64,000 nt of DNA from Kocuria salsicia (GTDB taxonomy: Bacteria; Actinomycetota; Actinomycetes; Actinomycetales; Micrococcaceae). A program made the translations under genes and the position numbers. Position 1 is the first letter of the stretch, and each line of letters begins with the position of its first letter. The DNA lies in contig NZ_VELE01000003.1 in the NCBI RefSeq assembly GCF_007681555.1, positions 248,001 through 312,000 of the forward strand. Reading direction: 5' to 3'. Shown in pieces: positions 9,730 through 17,813 of this stretch. The notes under the pieces are model-generated. The model saw only the letters and a program-made list of their open reading frames with translations. It made no database searches and had not been told where the DNA came from.

Positions 9730-11363
9730 TTCTGCTCCTTCGTGTGCGCGTGCAGCGCCTCGAGGGCGCTCCGCAGCTCCACGCGATCGTCCAGGGGGAC
9801 GCTCACGCCGTTGAAATCCTGTGCGGTCTCGTGCCCGCGCCCGGCCACGATGATCGAGTCCTCGGGGCGGGCCATCCGAACGGCCGTGCGGATGGCCGTG
9901 GCACGCGGCTCGATGACGAGCACATCCGTGGCGCGCGCTCCGTTCGCCACGGCCTCGCGGGCCCCGGCGGCCACCTGCTCCCGGATGGGGGCGGGCTCCT
10001 CGGAGTGGGGGTCGTCGTCCGTGACGATCACGACGTCCGCCTCCTCGGCGGCCACCCTGCCCATGACGGGCCGCTTGGTCGTGTCCCGCTGGCCCGTGGC
10101 GCCGAAGACGACGATCACGCGGCCCTCGCGGTCCTCGGGGGTCACCGATCGCAGGGAGCGCACGAGCGCGTCCGGGTTGTGGGCAAAGTCCACCAGGGAC
10201 GTGGGGGCGGTGCCCACGAGCTGCATCCGGCCCGGCACGCTCGTGGTGAGCGGGTCGTGCTCGTCCAGCGCGCGCTGCAGGGCATCCACGGCCACGCCGG
10301 AGTCCAGCACCATGAGCACGGCCAGCGCCGCATTGGCCACGTTGAACTCGCCCGGCAAGCCCGTGTGCACGCGCAGCTGTGTCCCGTCCGTGTGCTGCAG
10401 CCGGAACGCATTGCCGATCCCCCTGCGTTCGAGCGAGCTGAGGGTCCAGTCCGCGGGCTCCCCCGCGGCGTCGCTGCCGCGCAGGGCCACGGTCGTCACA
10501 TTCTCGGCCCCCAGGTTCTCGCGGGCGCGCTGCGCCATCGCGGCGCCCCAGGGGTCGTCCTCGGAGAGCACGAGCACGGCGCGCCGCGTGCGTTCCGCCG
10601 TGAACAGCTGCGCCTTGGCCTCGAAGTACTCGGCCATGGAGCCGTGCAGGTCCAGGTGGTCCTGCGTCAGGTTGGTGAATCCGGCGATGTCGTAGCGCAC
10701 GCCGTCCACCCGGTGGTACTCGAGGGCGTGGGAGGAGACCTCCATGCCCGTGGCCGTGATCCCGCGCTCGCGCATCAGGGCCAGCAGCGAGTGCACGTGC
10801 GGTGCCTCCGGTGTGGTCAGGCGCGAGGGGATGGGGGTGTCTCCGGCGAGGATCTCGATGGTGCCGATCAGCCCGGTGGTGTGGCCCAGGGCGCGCAGGA
10901 TCGAAGTGGTGAAGTACGTGGTGGTGGTCTTGCCGTTGGTCCCGGTCACGGCGAAGAGCTCCTGGCCGGTGCCGTCCTGCGGCTGGGAGTCGTAGACCGC
11001 GCGGGCCACCGGACCCACCCACGTGCGCGGTTGCGGGCTCACGAGCACGGGCAGGTCCACACCAGCCGCCGCGAGCTCACGCGCACCCACCGGATCGGTG
11101 AGCACGGCCACGGCACCCGCGGCGGCGGCGTCGCCGGCGAAGCGCGCCCCGTGCACCCGCGCACCGGGCAGTGCCGCGTAGAGGTCACCGGGCTGCACCT
11201 CGCGCGAGTTCAGGACCACGCCCGTCACCGCGCCGGCCGCATCGGAACGGGCGGGCACCAGTTCGGCACCGGTCAGCCGGGCCAGCTCCTGCACCGTGTG
11301 GGGCACGGGTCGGGAGGGACGCATGCTCTGCGCGTCGACCCCCTCGTGGGCAGATGTCTCCAT
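9726..11363 (-). CDS. murE: UDP-N-acetylmuramyl-tripeptide synthetase MurE, probably L-lysine-adding
   Basis: MurE adds the third residue of the stem peptide. The 545-residue protein has NSREVQPGDLYAALPG, P-loop VTGTNGKTTTTYF, GMEVSSHALEYHRVDG and TNLTQDHLDLHGSM motifs. In meso-diaminopimelate ligases the amino-acid site carries DNPR; here the corresponding place (about residues 449-457) reads DDDPHSEEP, so the arginine that contacts diaminopimelate is missing. Known Lys-adding enzymes also lack that arginine, and Micrococcaceae such as Kocuria have lysine-type peptidoglycan, so lysine specificity is inferred. It overlaps murF and follows ftsI after 98 bases. Confidence 0.94.
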   Translation of the reverse strand: METSAHEGVDAQSMRPSRPVPHTVQELARLTGAELVPARSDAAGAVTGVVLNSREVQPGDLYAALPGARVHGARFAGDAAAAGAVAVLTDPVGARELAAAGVDLPVLVSPQPRTWVGPVARAVYDSQPQDGTGQELFAVTGTNGKTTTTYFTTSILRALGHTTGLIGTIEILAGDTPIPSRLTTPEAPHVHSLLALMRERGITATGMEVSSHALEYHRVDGVRYDIAGFTNLTQDHLDLHGSMAEYFEAKAQLFTAERTRRAVLVLSEDDPWGAAMAQRARENLGAENVTTVALRGSDAAGEPADWTLSSLERRGIGNAFRLQHTDGTQLRVHTGLPGEFNVANAALAVLMVLDSGVAVDALQRALDEHDPLTTSVPGRMQLVGTAPTSLVDFAHNPDALVRSLRSVTPEDREGRVIVVFGATGQRDTTKRPVMGRVAAEEADVVIVTDDDPHSEEPAPIREQVAAGAREAVANGARATDVLVIEPRATAIRTAVRMARPEDSIIVAGRGHETAQDFNGVSVPLDDRVELRSALEALHAHTKEQK

Positions 11364-11461
11364 GAAAGTCCTTCTCGAAACCTGTCTGCGAACGATCCCC
11401 GCTCACCCGGGCCGGCAACTCACCGGTAGTAGTCCACGCTGTGCGCGCCTGCATCGGAAGT

Positions 11462-13315
11462 TTAGCCCTGGGAGTCGTCCCTGCTCGGCTCGGGCCAGGT
11501 CTGCTCGAGGGCGTTCTCCGGGGTCACGTCCCGCTTGATGTTCTCCGGGACCTGCATGTCGAACTTCGGGCCCTCGGTGGTGGAGGGTGCCACGTTGTAG
11601 TGGTGGAGCACCTGGGACATGATCGTGGAGAACGTGGAGGTGACCCCGACCGTGTGGACGTCGCCCTGGGGGCGCTGCATGGTCACGGCCACCAGGTACT
11701 GCGGATCCTCCATGGGCGCCACGCCCACGAACGAGGTCGTGTAGCCGTCGTAGCCGCCGCTGTCGCTCGGGGCCTCGGCCGTTCCCGTCTTGCCGCCCAC
11801 GCGGTAGCCCGGCACGGCGGCCTCCTTGGCACCGCCCTGGGTCACCACGTTCTCCATCACGTCCAGCGTGTCCTGGGCCGCGGACTCGGAGAGCACCTGC
11901 TTGGGTTCGGGGCTCTGCGGGGTGCTCACGGTGCCGTCCGCCGCCGTGACGGAGTTCACGATGCGCGGCTCGATCTGACGGCCCTTGTTGGCCACGGCCT
12001 GGAAGATCGAGGCAGTGCGAAGCGGGGTCTGGGAGACGCCCTGGCCGAAGAGCACTGTGTACTCCTGGCGGGCGTCCCACTGGTCCGCGGGAGCGAGGAT
12101 GCCGGTGGACTCGCCGGGCAGCTCGATGCCCGTGGCCTGGCCCACCCCGAAGTTCGCGAGGTTGTCGTGCCGGGTCTGTTTGTCCATCTTGGAGCCCATG
12201 ATCACCGTTCCCGTGTTCATGGAGTCCCCGATGATGCCCGCGACCGTGCGGTTCTGCGCCGGGTGGTCGAACGCGTCCGTGATCTTCTCCGAGCCGATCT
12301 GCAGGTAGGAGGGCACCGTGATCTGGGTGGACGGGGTCACAATCCCCCGGTCCAGCGCACCGGCGAGTGTGGCGATCTTCTCGGTGGAGCCCGGCTCCAC
12401 CGACTGCGTCACCGCGCGCACCCCGAGGTCCTCCGCCTTGGCCTCCCCGGGCGCGTTCGGATCCACGGAGGAGGTGTCCGCCAGCGCCAGCACCTTTCCG
12501 GTCTTCACGTCCATCACGACGGCCGTGCCCCACTCTGCCTTCAGGGCCTTGGCGCGCTCGCGCACCGCCTGCTCGGCGAAGAACTGCACGTCGCTGTCCA
12601 GGGAGAGCTGCACGTCCGAGCCGTTCTGGGCGGCCTTCTGCTCCTGCGGGGCCACGGGGATGCGCACGCCGTCGCCCGAGATCTCGAAGCGCCGCTCGCC
12701 GTCCGTGCCGCGCAGCGCGGAGTCCTGGGTCTGCTCGATGCCGCCCAGCGCCTGGCTGTCCCCGCCGAGGAAGCCCACCACCGAGCCGCCCAGGGAGCCG
12801 TTCGGGTAGCTGCGCTGGAACGTGGGCTGGCCATAGATGTAGGGCAGGTTCAGCTCCCGCAGCTTGTTGTACTGCTCGGGGGTCACGCCGCGGGCCACAT
12901 AGTTGAAGGTCTTGTCGCCGTCCAGCGCCTTCTTGACGTCGGTGTCGCTCATTCCCAGGGCGTCGGCGATCTTGTACACCGCCTGGGTGGGGGTCACGGT
13001 CTGGGTGGAGCCGTCCGTGCTGGGGACGTCCACCGAGGTGACCGCCGTCTGGTCCACCGTGATGTCGTAGCGCTGCAGTGTGCGGGCGAGCACCGCGCCC
13101 CGGGAGTCGGTGATCTCACCGCGCACCGCCGGGATCGACTCCACCAGCGTGCGCTGCGCCGCCGCAGCCTCCGCCCTGCCGCTGGGGTCCAGTCCCTGGA
13201 TCCAGAAGAGCTTGCCCACCACCAGCAGCAGCAGCACCAGCAGCACGGCGATGCCCACCTGCATGCGCGAGTAGGGCCTGAGCAGTCGGTTCCTGCGCGC
13301 TGTGGATGGTGACAC
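11462..13315 (-). CDS. ftsI: Septal peptidoglycan transpeptidase FtsI (class B PBP)
   Basis: FtsI/PBP3 crosslinks septal peptidoglycan as partner of FtsW. The 617-residue product has a short cytoplasmic arm, one membrane anchor (MQVGIAVLLVLLLLVVGKLFW), a PBP dimer domain starting VRGEITDSRGAVLARTLQRYDITVD, and a transpeptidase domain with SxxK (STEK, about residue 308), SxN (SMN in GDSMNTGTVIM) and KTG (VGGKTGTAEAP). The start is taken as GTG (13313-13315) because GAGGAAG lies six bases upstream and it places the anchor near the N-terminus; the frame is open further upstream but reads Arg-rich shadow sequence. No PASTA repeats follow the catalytic domain. Confidence 0.94.
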   Translation of the reverse strand: MSPSTARRNRLLRPYSRMQVGIAVLLVLLLLVVGKLFWIQGLDPSGRAEAAAAQRTLVESIPAVRGEITDSRGAVLARTLQRYDITVDQTAVTSVDVPSTDGSTQTVTPTQAVYKIADALGMSDTDVKKALDGDKTFNYVARGVTPEQYNKLRELNLPYIYGQPTFQRSYPNGSLGGSVVGFLGGDSQALGGIEQTQDSALRGTDGERRFEISGDGVRIPVAPQEQKAAQNGSDVQLSLDSDVQFFAEQAVRERAKALKAEWGTAVVMDVKTGKVLALADTSSVDPNAPGEAKAEDLGVRAVTQSVEPGSTEKIATLAGALDRGIVTPSTQITVPSYLQIGSEKITDAFDHPAQNRTVAGIIGDSMNTGTVIMGSKMDKQTRHDNLANFGVGQATGIELPGESTGILAPADQWDARQEYTVLFGQGVSQTPLRTASIFQAVANKGRQIEPRIVNSVTAADGTVSTPQSPEPKQVLSESAAQDTLDVMENVVTQGGAKEAAVPGYRVGGKTGTAEAPSDSGGYDGYTTSFVGVAPMEDPQYLVAVTMQRPQGDVHTVGVTSTFSTIMSQVLHHYNVAPSTTEGPKFDMQVPENIKRDVTPENALEQTWPEPSRDDSQG

Positions 13316-13400
13316 GGTCTTCCTCGTTTCCTGGACTCCGGCGTGGTGCGGCTCCCTCCGATGGGTGGTGGTCGCGGGTCCGACGTGTGGACCCTCGGCG

Positions 13401-14015
13401 TCAGTTGCCGGGTGCGCGCTGCGACGGCGCGGGCAACGAGCCCCCGTTGAGGTCCCGCGCGTTGTCGGCCTTCTGGGCGGCCTCGCGCTCGGCGGTTTTC
13501 TTGTCCGCCTCCTCCTTGGCCCGCTTCTCCGCGCGTTCCTCGGCGGCACGGCGGTTGGCCTCGGCGGCGTCGGAGCCCTTCAGCTTGGCCGGCGGCACGA
13601 GGATGTTCTGCGGGTCGCCCTTCTCGGCCACGGCGGACGGCGCGCTCACAGCTCCAGAGGCGATGTCGATGCTGCCCACGTCCTTCGCGCTGACCATGCC
13701 GAGGTCGTTGGCCCGGGCCGCGAGGTTCTGCGGGGCGGAGTTCGCCTCGATGTCCTGGGTCAGGGCCTCGTTCTCCTGGGACAGGGCGCGCTGCTGGCCC
13801 GTCAGCTCGGTGAGCTCGTACTGCCCCTGCGTGATCTGGATGTTGAGCACGAGGATCCCCACCAGCGCGGCGGCGAGCGCGAGCGCACACATCACCACTG
13901 TGGATACGCGGCTGCGACGGCTGGCTCGGTGAGGCACCACGGACAGGGGCCGACGGCGCTCCGGGCCGTGGCCCTCGGAGGCGCCGCTCGAGGCGGTGGT
14001 GGCCGCACTGCTCAT
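13401..14015 (-). CDS. ftsL: FtsL-like divisome protein with long charged tail
   Basis: Position between rsmH and ftsI, a single membrane span (about residues 38-58, [22 protein letters not shown]) and a following coiled-coil ([46 protein letters not shown]) identify this as the actinobacterial FtsL equivalent, a scaffold of the FtsQLB complex. It is 204 residues, long for FtsL (commonly about 100-120); the excess is a C-terminal Ala/Glu/Lys-rich tail with the run [23 protein letters not shown] at 14013-14015 overlaps the rsmH stop as ATGA. Sequence conservation of FtsL is low, so the name rests on position and architecture. Confidence 0.85.
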   Translation of the reverse strand: MSSAATTASSGASEGHGPERRRPLSVVPHRASRRSRVSTVVMCALALAAALVGILVLNIQITQGQYELTELTGQQRALSQENEALTQDIEANSAPQNLAARANDLGMVSAKDVGSIDIASGAVSAPSAVAEKGDPQNILVPPAKLKGSDAAEANRRAAEERAEKRAKEEADKKTAEREAAQKADNARDLNGGSLPAPSQRAPGN

Positions 14016-14995
14016 CGGACGCTCCCTGGGGTCGTGGTCTCGCGGAGCTTCTCCACCGCGCGCAGCCGTGCCGAGGCGGCCCGCGGGTTGCCCTCGGTCT
14101 CCTCCGGCGTGGCCCGCTCGGCGCCGCGCGTCAGCACGGTCAGCGAGGGACGGTGCTCGGGCAACTCCACGGGAAAGCCCTTGGGAGCCGTGGAGCGGGC
14201 ACCGCGGGCGAACTCCTGCTTCACAATTCTGTCCTCCAGGGAGTGGTAGCTCATGGCGACGACACGCCCTCCCACCCTGACAGTTTCCACCGCCGCGGGA
14301 ACGGCACGCTCCAGCACGTCGAGCTCTTCGTTGACCTCGATCCGCAGCGCCTGGAAGGTCTGCTTGGCGGGGTGGCCCTTCTTGTGCTGGGCCGCGGCGG
14401 GCACGGCCGAGCGGACGACGTCGACCAGCTGGGCCGTGGTGCGCAGCGGCGTCTGCGCGCGGGCCGCGACGATGGCCCGCGCGATCCGGGGGGCGAAGCG
14501 GTCCTCTCCCCAGCGGTAGATGATGTCGCGCAGCTCCGCCTCCGTGTACTCGTTGACCACGGTGGCGGCGGAGAGCTGCGCGTGCGAGTCCATGCGCATG
14601 TCCAGGGGCGCGTCGAAGGAATAGGCGAAACCGCGTTCGCGCTCGTCGAGCTGCAGCGAGGAGACGCCGAGGTCGAAGAGGATGCCGTCCACCCGCTCCA
14701 CCCCGGCGAGGGCGGCGGCGTCCGCAACGTGGTCATAGGTGCTGTGGACGCCCTGGAAGCGCGAGCCGAAGCGGGCCAGGCGCGCACCGGCCAGCTCAAG
14801 GGCCTGCGGGTCCCTGTCGATGCCCACTACGCGCAAGGAGGGGAAGCGCTCGAGCATGGCGTGGGTGTGGCCGCCCATCCCGAGGGTTGCATCGACGACG
14901 ACCGGCTCCGGGGTGTCCAGCGCGGGGGCCAGCAGGTCCAGGCAGCGCCCCAGCATCACGGGTATGTGCCGTTGCTCGGCGGGCGCGTCTTCCAT
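14012..14995 (-). CDS. rsmH: 16S rRNA (cytosine-1402-N4)-methyltransferase RsmH
   Basis: RsmH (MraW) methylates N4 of C1402 in 16S rRNA. The 327-residue product begins [20 protein letters not shown] and has the SAM-binding motif [29 protein letters not shown], and the family signature [31 protein letters not shown] (in pieces), then [21 protein letters not shown]. The start ATG (14993-14995) is chosen over two upstream in-frame ATGs because AGGAG lies six bases before it and the resulting length is normal. About 296 bases separate it from mraZ. Confidence 0.94.
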   Translation of the reverse strand: MEDAPAEQRHIPVMLGRCLDLLAPALDTPEPVVVDATLGMGGHTHAMLERFPSLRVVGIDRDPQALELAGARLARFGSRFQGVHSTYDHVADAAALAGVERVDGILFDLGVSSLQLDERERGFAYSFDAPLDMRMDSHAQLSAATVVNEYTEAELRDIIYRWGEDRFAPRIARAIVAARAQTPLRTTAQLVDVVRSAVPAAAQHKKGHPAKQTFQALRIEVNEELDVLERAVPAAVETVRVGGRVVAMSYHSLEDRIVKQEFARGARSTAPKGFPVELPEHRPSLTVLTRGAERATPEETEGNPRAASARLRAVEKLRETTTPGSVR

Positions 14996-15291
14996 GCCGG
15001 GCTCCTGGTCCGTCGCGGGTGTTACCTGGGGGTCTTGTCGAGGTGTGCCCGGCCCGGGCCGTTCATCCGCGGTGCCGTTCATGTGCCGCACCGTGTCCAC
15101 GGGGTCCGTCTGCATGGCGGCCACGCACCGTGCGGCGCGGCCCACGTGCGGCCGGTCACCAGATCCCCATCCGCCGCTCGCCCCTCGAATCCGGCCTGAC
15201 TCGGGGGAAGTCGAGTCAGGACGGTGACGTGGGCGGCTGGAGATCTCACGACCGGCGACGTCGCGTGCGCACCTCCGGCTGCTCCCGCTCC
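14996..15291 (-). other. rsmH-mraZ spacer
   Basis: This 296-base spacer on the minus strand is G+C-rich and has no recognisable product. Two in-frame ATG codons for rsmH lie within it (protein starts MQTDPVDTV and MNGTADERP) and cannot be fully excluded as alternative starts, but neither has as good a ribosome-binding site as the chosen one. Confidence 0.4.
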
Positions 15292-15723
15292 CTAGAAGAG
15301 ACCGGGTATCACCTCGTCCTCGGTGTCGGAGAAGGCCGCTTCCTTCTCCGCGAGGTACTGCTGCCAGGCGGCCGCATCCCAGATCTCGGCGCGGCTTCCC
15401 GCCCCGATCACCGCCAGTTCCCTGTCCAGGCCCGCATACGAACGAAGTGACGCGGGAATGGTGATGCGGCCCTGCTTGTCCGGGATCTCGTCCGAGGCCC
15501 CGGAGAGAAAAACGCGGATGTAGTCCCTGGCCTGCTTCGACGACAGCGGTGCCGCTCTCATCTGTTCGTGCACCCTGGCGAACTCCTGCGCGCTGAACAC
15601 GTAGAGGCAACGTTCCTGCCCTCGTGTCAGCACCAGTCCGTCCGCCAGTTCAGCCCGGAACTTGGCCGGAAGGATCAGCCGTGCCTTGTCATCCAGACGC
15701 GGCTCGTATGTTCCGAGAAACAT
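15292..15723 (-). CDS. mraZ: Transcriptional regulator MraZ
   Basis: MraZ is the SpoVT/AbrB-fold regulator that binds repeats in front of its own operon and controls the dcw cluster. The 143-residue protein starts with the canonical [19 protein letters not shown] and repeats the half-domain later as [21 protein letters not shown], the two AbrB-like halves. ATG at 15721-15723 is chosen to match the family N-terminus; an in-frame GTG two codons upstream is possible. GAAGG lies eight bases before the ATG. Three direct repeats upstream look like its own operator. Confidence 0.96.
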   Translation of the reverse strand: MFLGTYEPRLDDKARLILPAKFRAELADGLVLTRGQERCLYVFSAQEFARVHEQMRAAPLSSKQARDYIRVFLSGASDEIPDKQGRITIPASLRSYAGLDRELAVIGAGSRAEIWDAAAWQQYLAEKEAAFSDTEDEVIPGLF

Positions 15724-15763
15724 CGCCACCGCCTTCGGATGAGGGCCAGCCCGACCCTCGCTT

Positions 15764-15789
15764 CTCTACCGCCCTCCACTTTACTCCAC
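15764..15789 (-). promoter_or_regulatory. MraZ box: three 10-bp-spaced direct repeats upstream of mraZ
   Basis: On the minus strand the hexamers GTGGAG (15784-15789), GTGGAG (15774-15779) and GTAGAG (15764-15769) recur at exactly 10-bp intervals, 41-66 bases before the mraZ start. MraZ is known to bind short direct repeats with one-helical-turn spacing in front of its own gene (TGGG-type in enterobacteria), so this array is inferred to be the autoregulatory operator of the dcw cluster. Confidence 0.75.
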
Positions 15790-15915
15790 ACCCCTCCCCC
15801 GTCAATGCGGATCCGCTCCACGACACGGCTCGAGAACCTGGGCCGGAGCCCGACGTCGCGCACCCGACGCCCTCTCCCGGCCCGGAAAACCGGGGCTGAC
15901 GAGGGGCGGGAACGA

Positions 15916-15950
15916 GAAGAGCTCCCCGGCGGTGTGCCGGGGAGCTCTTC
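15916..15950 (-). terminator. Perfect 15-bp hairpin after the DUF3040 gene
   Basis: GAAGAGCTCCCCGGC at 15916-15930 is the exact reverse complement of 15936-15950, with a five-base loop. It lies 38 bases beyond the stop of the minus-strand DUF3040 gene and before the mraZ operator, so it probably ends the dinB-DUF3040 transcript and insulates the dcw promoter. No U-tract follows, which is common for actinobacterial terminators. Confidence 0.7.
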
Positions 15951-15987
15951 GTGGACCGTGCGGTCCGAGACTGTGGTGGAGAGGGGG

Positions 15988-16389
15988 TCAGCGCCCGCCC
16001 TGGTTGCGCCGGTCCCACTTCTCCTCGAGGTTCTGGAGGAAAGTGGAGGACTTTCCAGAACCGGAGGAGCTGTCACGGGGTGACCGTGGCGTGCGCCCCG
16101 TGCCCGGAACCTCGCCGGGGGCTGCCTTGCTGCGCAGGGTGGCCACGTACGCGCCGGCGGCCATGAGCACGAAGCCCAGGACTCCCACGACGATCAGGTG
16201 GGTGGAGACACCGGCCAGGAGAACGCCCAGCCCGACGACCGCGATCACCACGCCCAGCACCAGGTTGCGCATGGAGCCGCGGCCCCGCGCCGCCTCCTTG
16301 TGCATGGTGGATGCGAAGCGGGGGTCTTCTTCGTGCAGCTGCTTCTCGAGCTGGGCGAGAAGCTGCTGTTCGTGCTCGGAGAGAGGCAC
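15988..16389 (-). CDS. DUF3040 family small membrane protein
   Basis: A 133-residue protein commonly found beside mraZ in actinobacteria; function unknown. It begins VPLSEHEQQLLAQLEKQLHEEDPRFASTM, the conserved DUF3040 N-terminus, followed by two hydrophobic spans (about residues 42-82, LVLGVVIAVVGLGVLLAGVS and LIVVGVLGFVLMAAGAYVA) and a Ser/Lys-rich cytoplasmic tail ending LEEKWDRRNQGGR. The GTG start (16387-16389) follows an excellent AGGAGG site. It is 38 bases downstream of dinB on the same strand. Confidence 0.88.
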   Translation of the reverse strand: MPLSEHEQQLLAQLEKQLHEEDPRFASTMHKEAARGRGSMRNLVLGVVIAVVGLGVLLAGVSTHLIVVGVLGFVLMAAGAYVATLRSKAAPGEVPGTGRTPRSPRDSSSGSGKSSTFLQNLEEKWDRRNQGGR

Positions 16390-16427
16390 GATTCCTCCTG
16401 AGGGGTTGAGCGTGGGGCGGGCGAGCC

Positions 16428-17666
16428 TCACGTGTCGTCCAGAATATCCCGTGCGGGGCGGTTTGGCATCGTGGGCTCCATGAGTCTGGCCGGGCGCAGC
16501 GTGCCGGGGCCGAATTTGTGGTGCACCCGGTCCATGGCCTCCTCCGCCGCACCCCACTCCGCCTCACGACCGTCCAGGCTCAGCTGCAGGGCGTGCTCGC
16601 TGCCCGTGAGCTTCTCGGCCCGCACCCCGAGCAGCCGCACGGACTGGGGCCGCGGACCGATCCCGTCGAGCAGCGCGCAGGCCTCGGAGTAGAGGTCGTG
16701 CGCGGAGGTCACCGGGTGCCCGAGCGTGCGCGAGCGGCTGATCGTGGCGAAGTCCGCGTAGCGCAGCTTCAGTCCCACGCGCCCCGCGCGCAGCCCGTGG
16801 CGGCGCAGCCGGGCCGCGGTGTCGTGGCTGAGCCCGAGCAGCACCCGTTTCAGGGCGGCGGTCTCGGCGACGTCGCGCTCGAACGTGCGCTCGGCACCAA
16901 GGCTCTTCTCCTCCCGCACGGGTGTCACCGGGCGGGGGTCGTGCCCGTTGGCCAGCTGGTGCAGGTGGGCGCCTGCCGCCGCCCCCACGAGCGAGTGCAG
17001 GCGGGGAAGCGGGGTGGTCGCGATGTCGCCCACCGTGGGAAGACCGGCGGCCTGCAGCGTCTCGGTGGTGCGCCGGCCCACGCCCCACAGCTTGTTGACG
17101 GGCAGCCGGGCGAGGAACGCGCGCGTGTGCTCTGGGGCGACCACCAGCAGCCCATCCGGCTTGCAGTAGGCGGAAGCGATCTTGGCGACCGTCTTGTTCT
17201 CGGCGACGCCCACCGACGCCGTGAGCCCGGTAGACTCCTGGATCTCGCGCCGCAGCCGCCGAGCAATCTCCACGGGCGGTCCGCAGCGTCTGATGGCCCC
17301 TGAGACGTCCAGGAACGCCTCGTCCACGCTCAGCTGCTCCACGCGGTCCGTGACCGAGCGGAAGATTCCCATGACGATGCGCGAGTAGTGCGCGTAGGCC
17401 TCCTTGTGCGGCTCCAACAGCACGGCGGAGGGGCACCGCGCGCGGGCCTGCATCAGCGGCATGGCCGAGTGCACGCCGTACTCGCGGGCCTCGTAGGACG
17501 CGGAGAGCACCACGGAACGGGCGCCGGAGCCCGCCACGATCACGGGCCGGCCCCGGTGTTGCGGGGCGTTGAGAAGCTCCACCCCCACGTAGAACATGTC
17601 CATGTCCACGTGCAGGATCGCGCAGCGCCGGTACTGCTCCAGCTGCTCCGCACTCGGACCCGCCAT
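16428..17666 (-). CDS. dinB: Y-family DNA polymerase IV (DinB)
   Basis: An error-prone translesion polymerase of 412 residues. It has the catalytic N-terminus CAILHVDMDMFYVGVELL, SASYEAREYGVHSAMPLMQA, the second acidic motif QLSVDEAFLDVSGA, TASVGVAENKTVAKIAS, the helix-hairpin-helix VNKLWGVGRRTTETLQAAG and a C-terminal little-finger domain. The usual FFASVE in the steric-gate area reads FYVGVE. The ATG (17664-17666) follows GGGAGGAG. No clamp-binding peptide was identified with confidence at the C-terminus, which ends PNRPARDILDDT. No SOS (LexA) box was found in the upstream 147 bases. Confidence 0.94.
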   Translation of the reverse strand: MAGPSAEQLEQYRRCAILHVDMDMFYVGVELLNAPQHRGRPVIVAGSGARSVVLSASYEAREYGVHSAMPLMQARARCPSAVLLEPHKEAYAHYSRIVMGIFRSVTDRVEQLSVDEAFLDVSGAIRRCGPPVEIARRLRREIQESTGLTASVGVAENKTVAKIASAYCKPDGLLVVAPEHTRAFLARLPVNKLWGVGRRTTETLQAAGLPTVGDIATTPLPRLHSLVGAAAGAHLHQLANGHDPRPVTPVREEKSLGAERTFERDVAETAALKRVLLGLSHDTAARLRRHGLRAGRVGLKLRYADFATISRSRTLGHPVTSAHDLYSEACALLDGIGPRPQSVRLLGVRAEKLTGSEHALQLSLDGREAEWGAAEEAMDRVHHKFGPGTLRPARLMEPTMPNRPARDILDDT

Positions 17667-17708
17667 CCCGCTCCTCCCGCAACCGCGCCCATCGGCATTC
17701 CAGGTGCA

Positions 17709-17714
17709 AGAGTA
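17709..17714 (-). promoter_or_regulatory. Putative -10 element for dinB
   Basis: The minus strand reads TACTCT here, a TAnnnT hexamer about 43 bases before the dinB ATG in the divergent dinB / polyprenyl synthase gap. No convincing -35 was found, so this is a weak call. Confidence 0.35.
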
Positions 17715-17750
17715 GGTGGAGGCTCCGACACGCACGCCGCGGCGGCCGGT

Positions 17751-17756
17751 TAGGCT
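17751..17756 (+). promoter_or_regulatory. Putative -10 element for the polyprenyl synthase gene
   Basis: TAGGCT, a good actinobacterial -10 (TAnnnT), lies 57 bases upstream of the synthase ATG in an otherwise very G+C-rich divergent gap. The same hexamer also precedes the acyl-CoA ligase gene at 26,400. No clear -35 is visible. Confidence 0.4.
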
Positions 17757-17813
17757 GGACGGGCGCAGCAGAACTTCTGCGGAGCGACTTCCCCAGAACA
17801 GAGGTGCCCCGGC

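Noticed and set aside
8308-10695. Long plus-strand open frame opposite murF-murE, and similar ones across the dcw cluster
   Set aside because: Mirror frames of G+C-rich genes; translations are His/Gly/Arg-rich with no domains, and the minus-strand frames are clear enzymes.
17667-17813. SOS box for dinB
   Set aside because: No sequence resembling an actinobacterial LexA site was found in the divergent gap.
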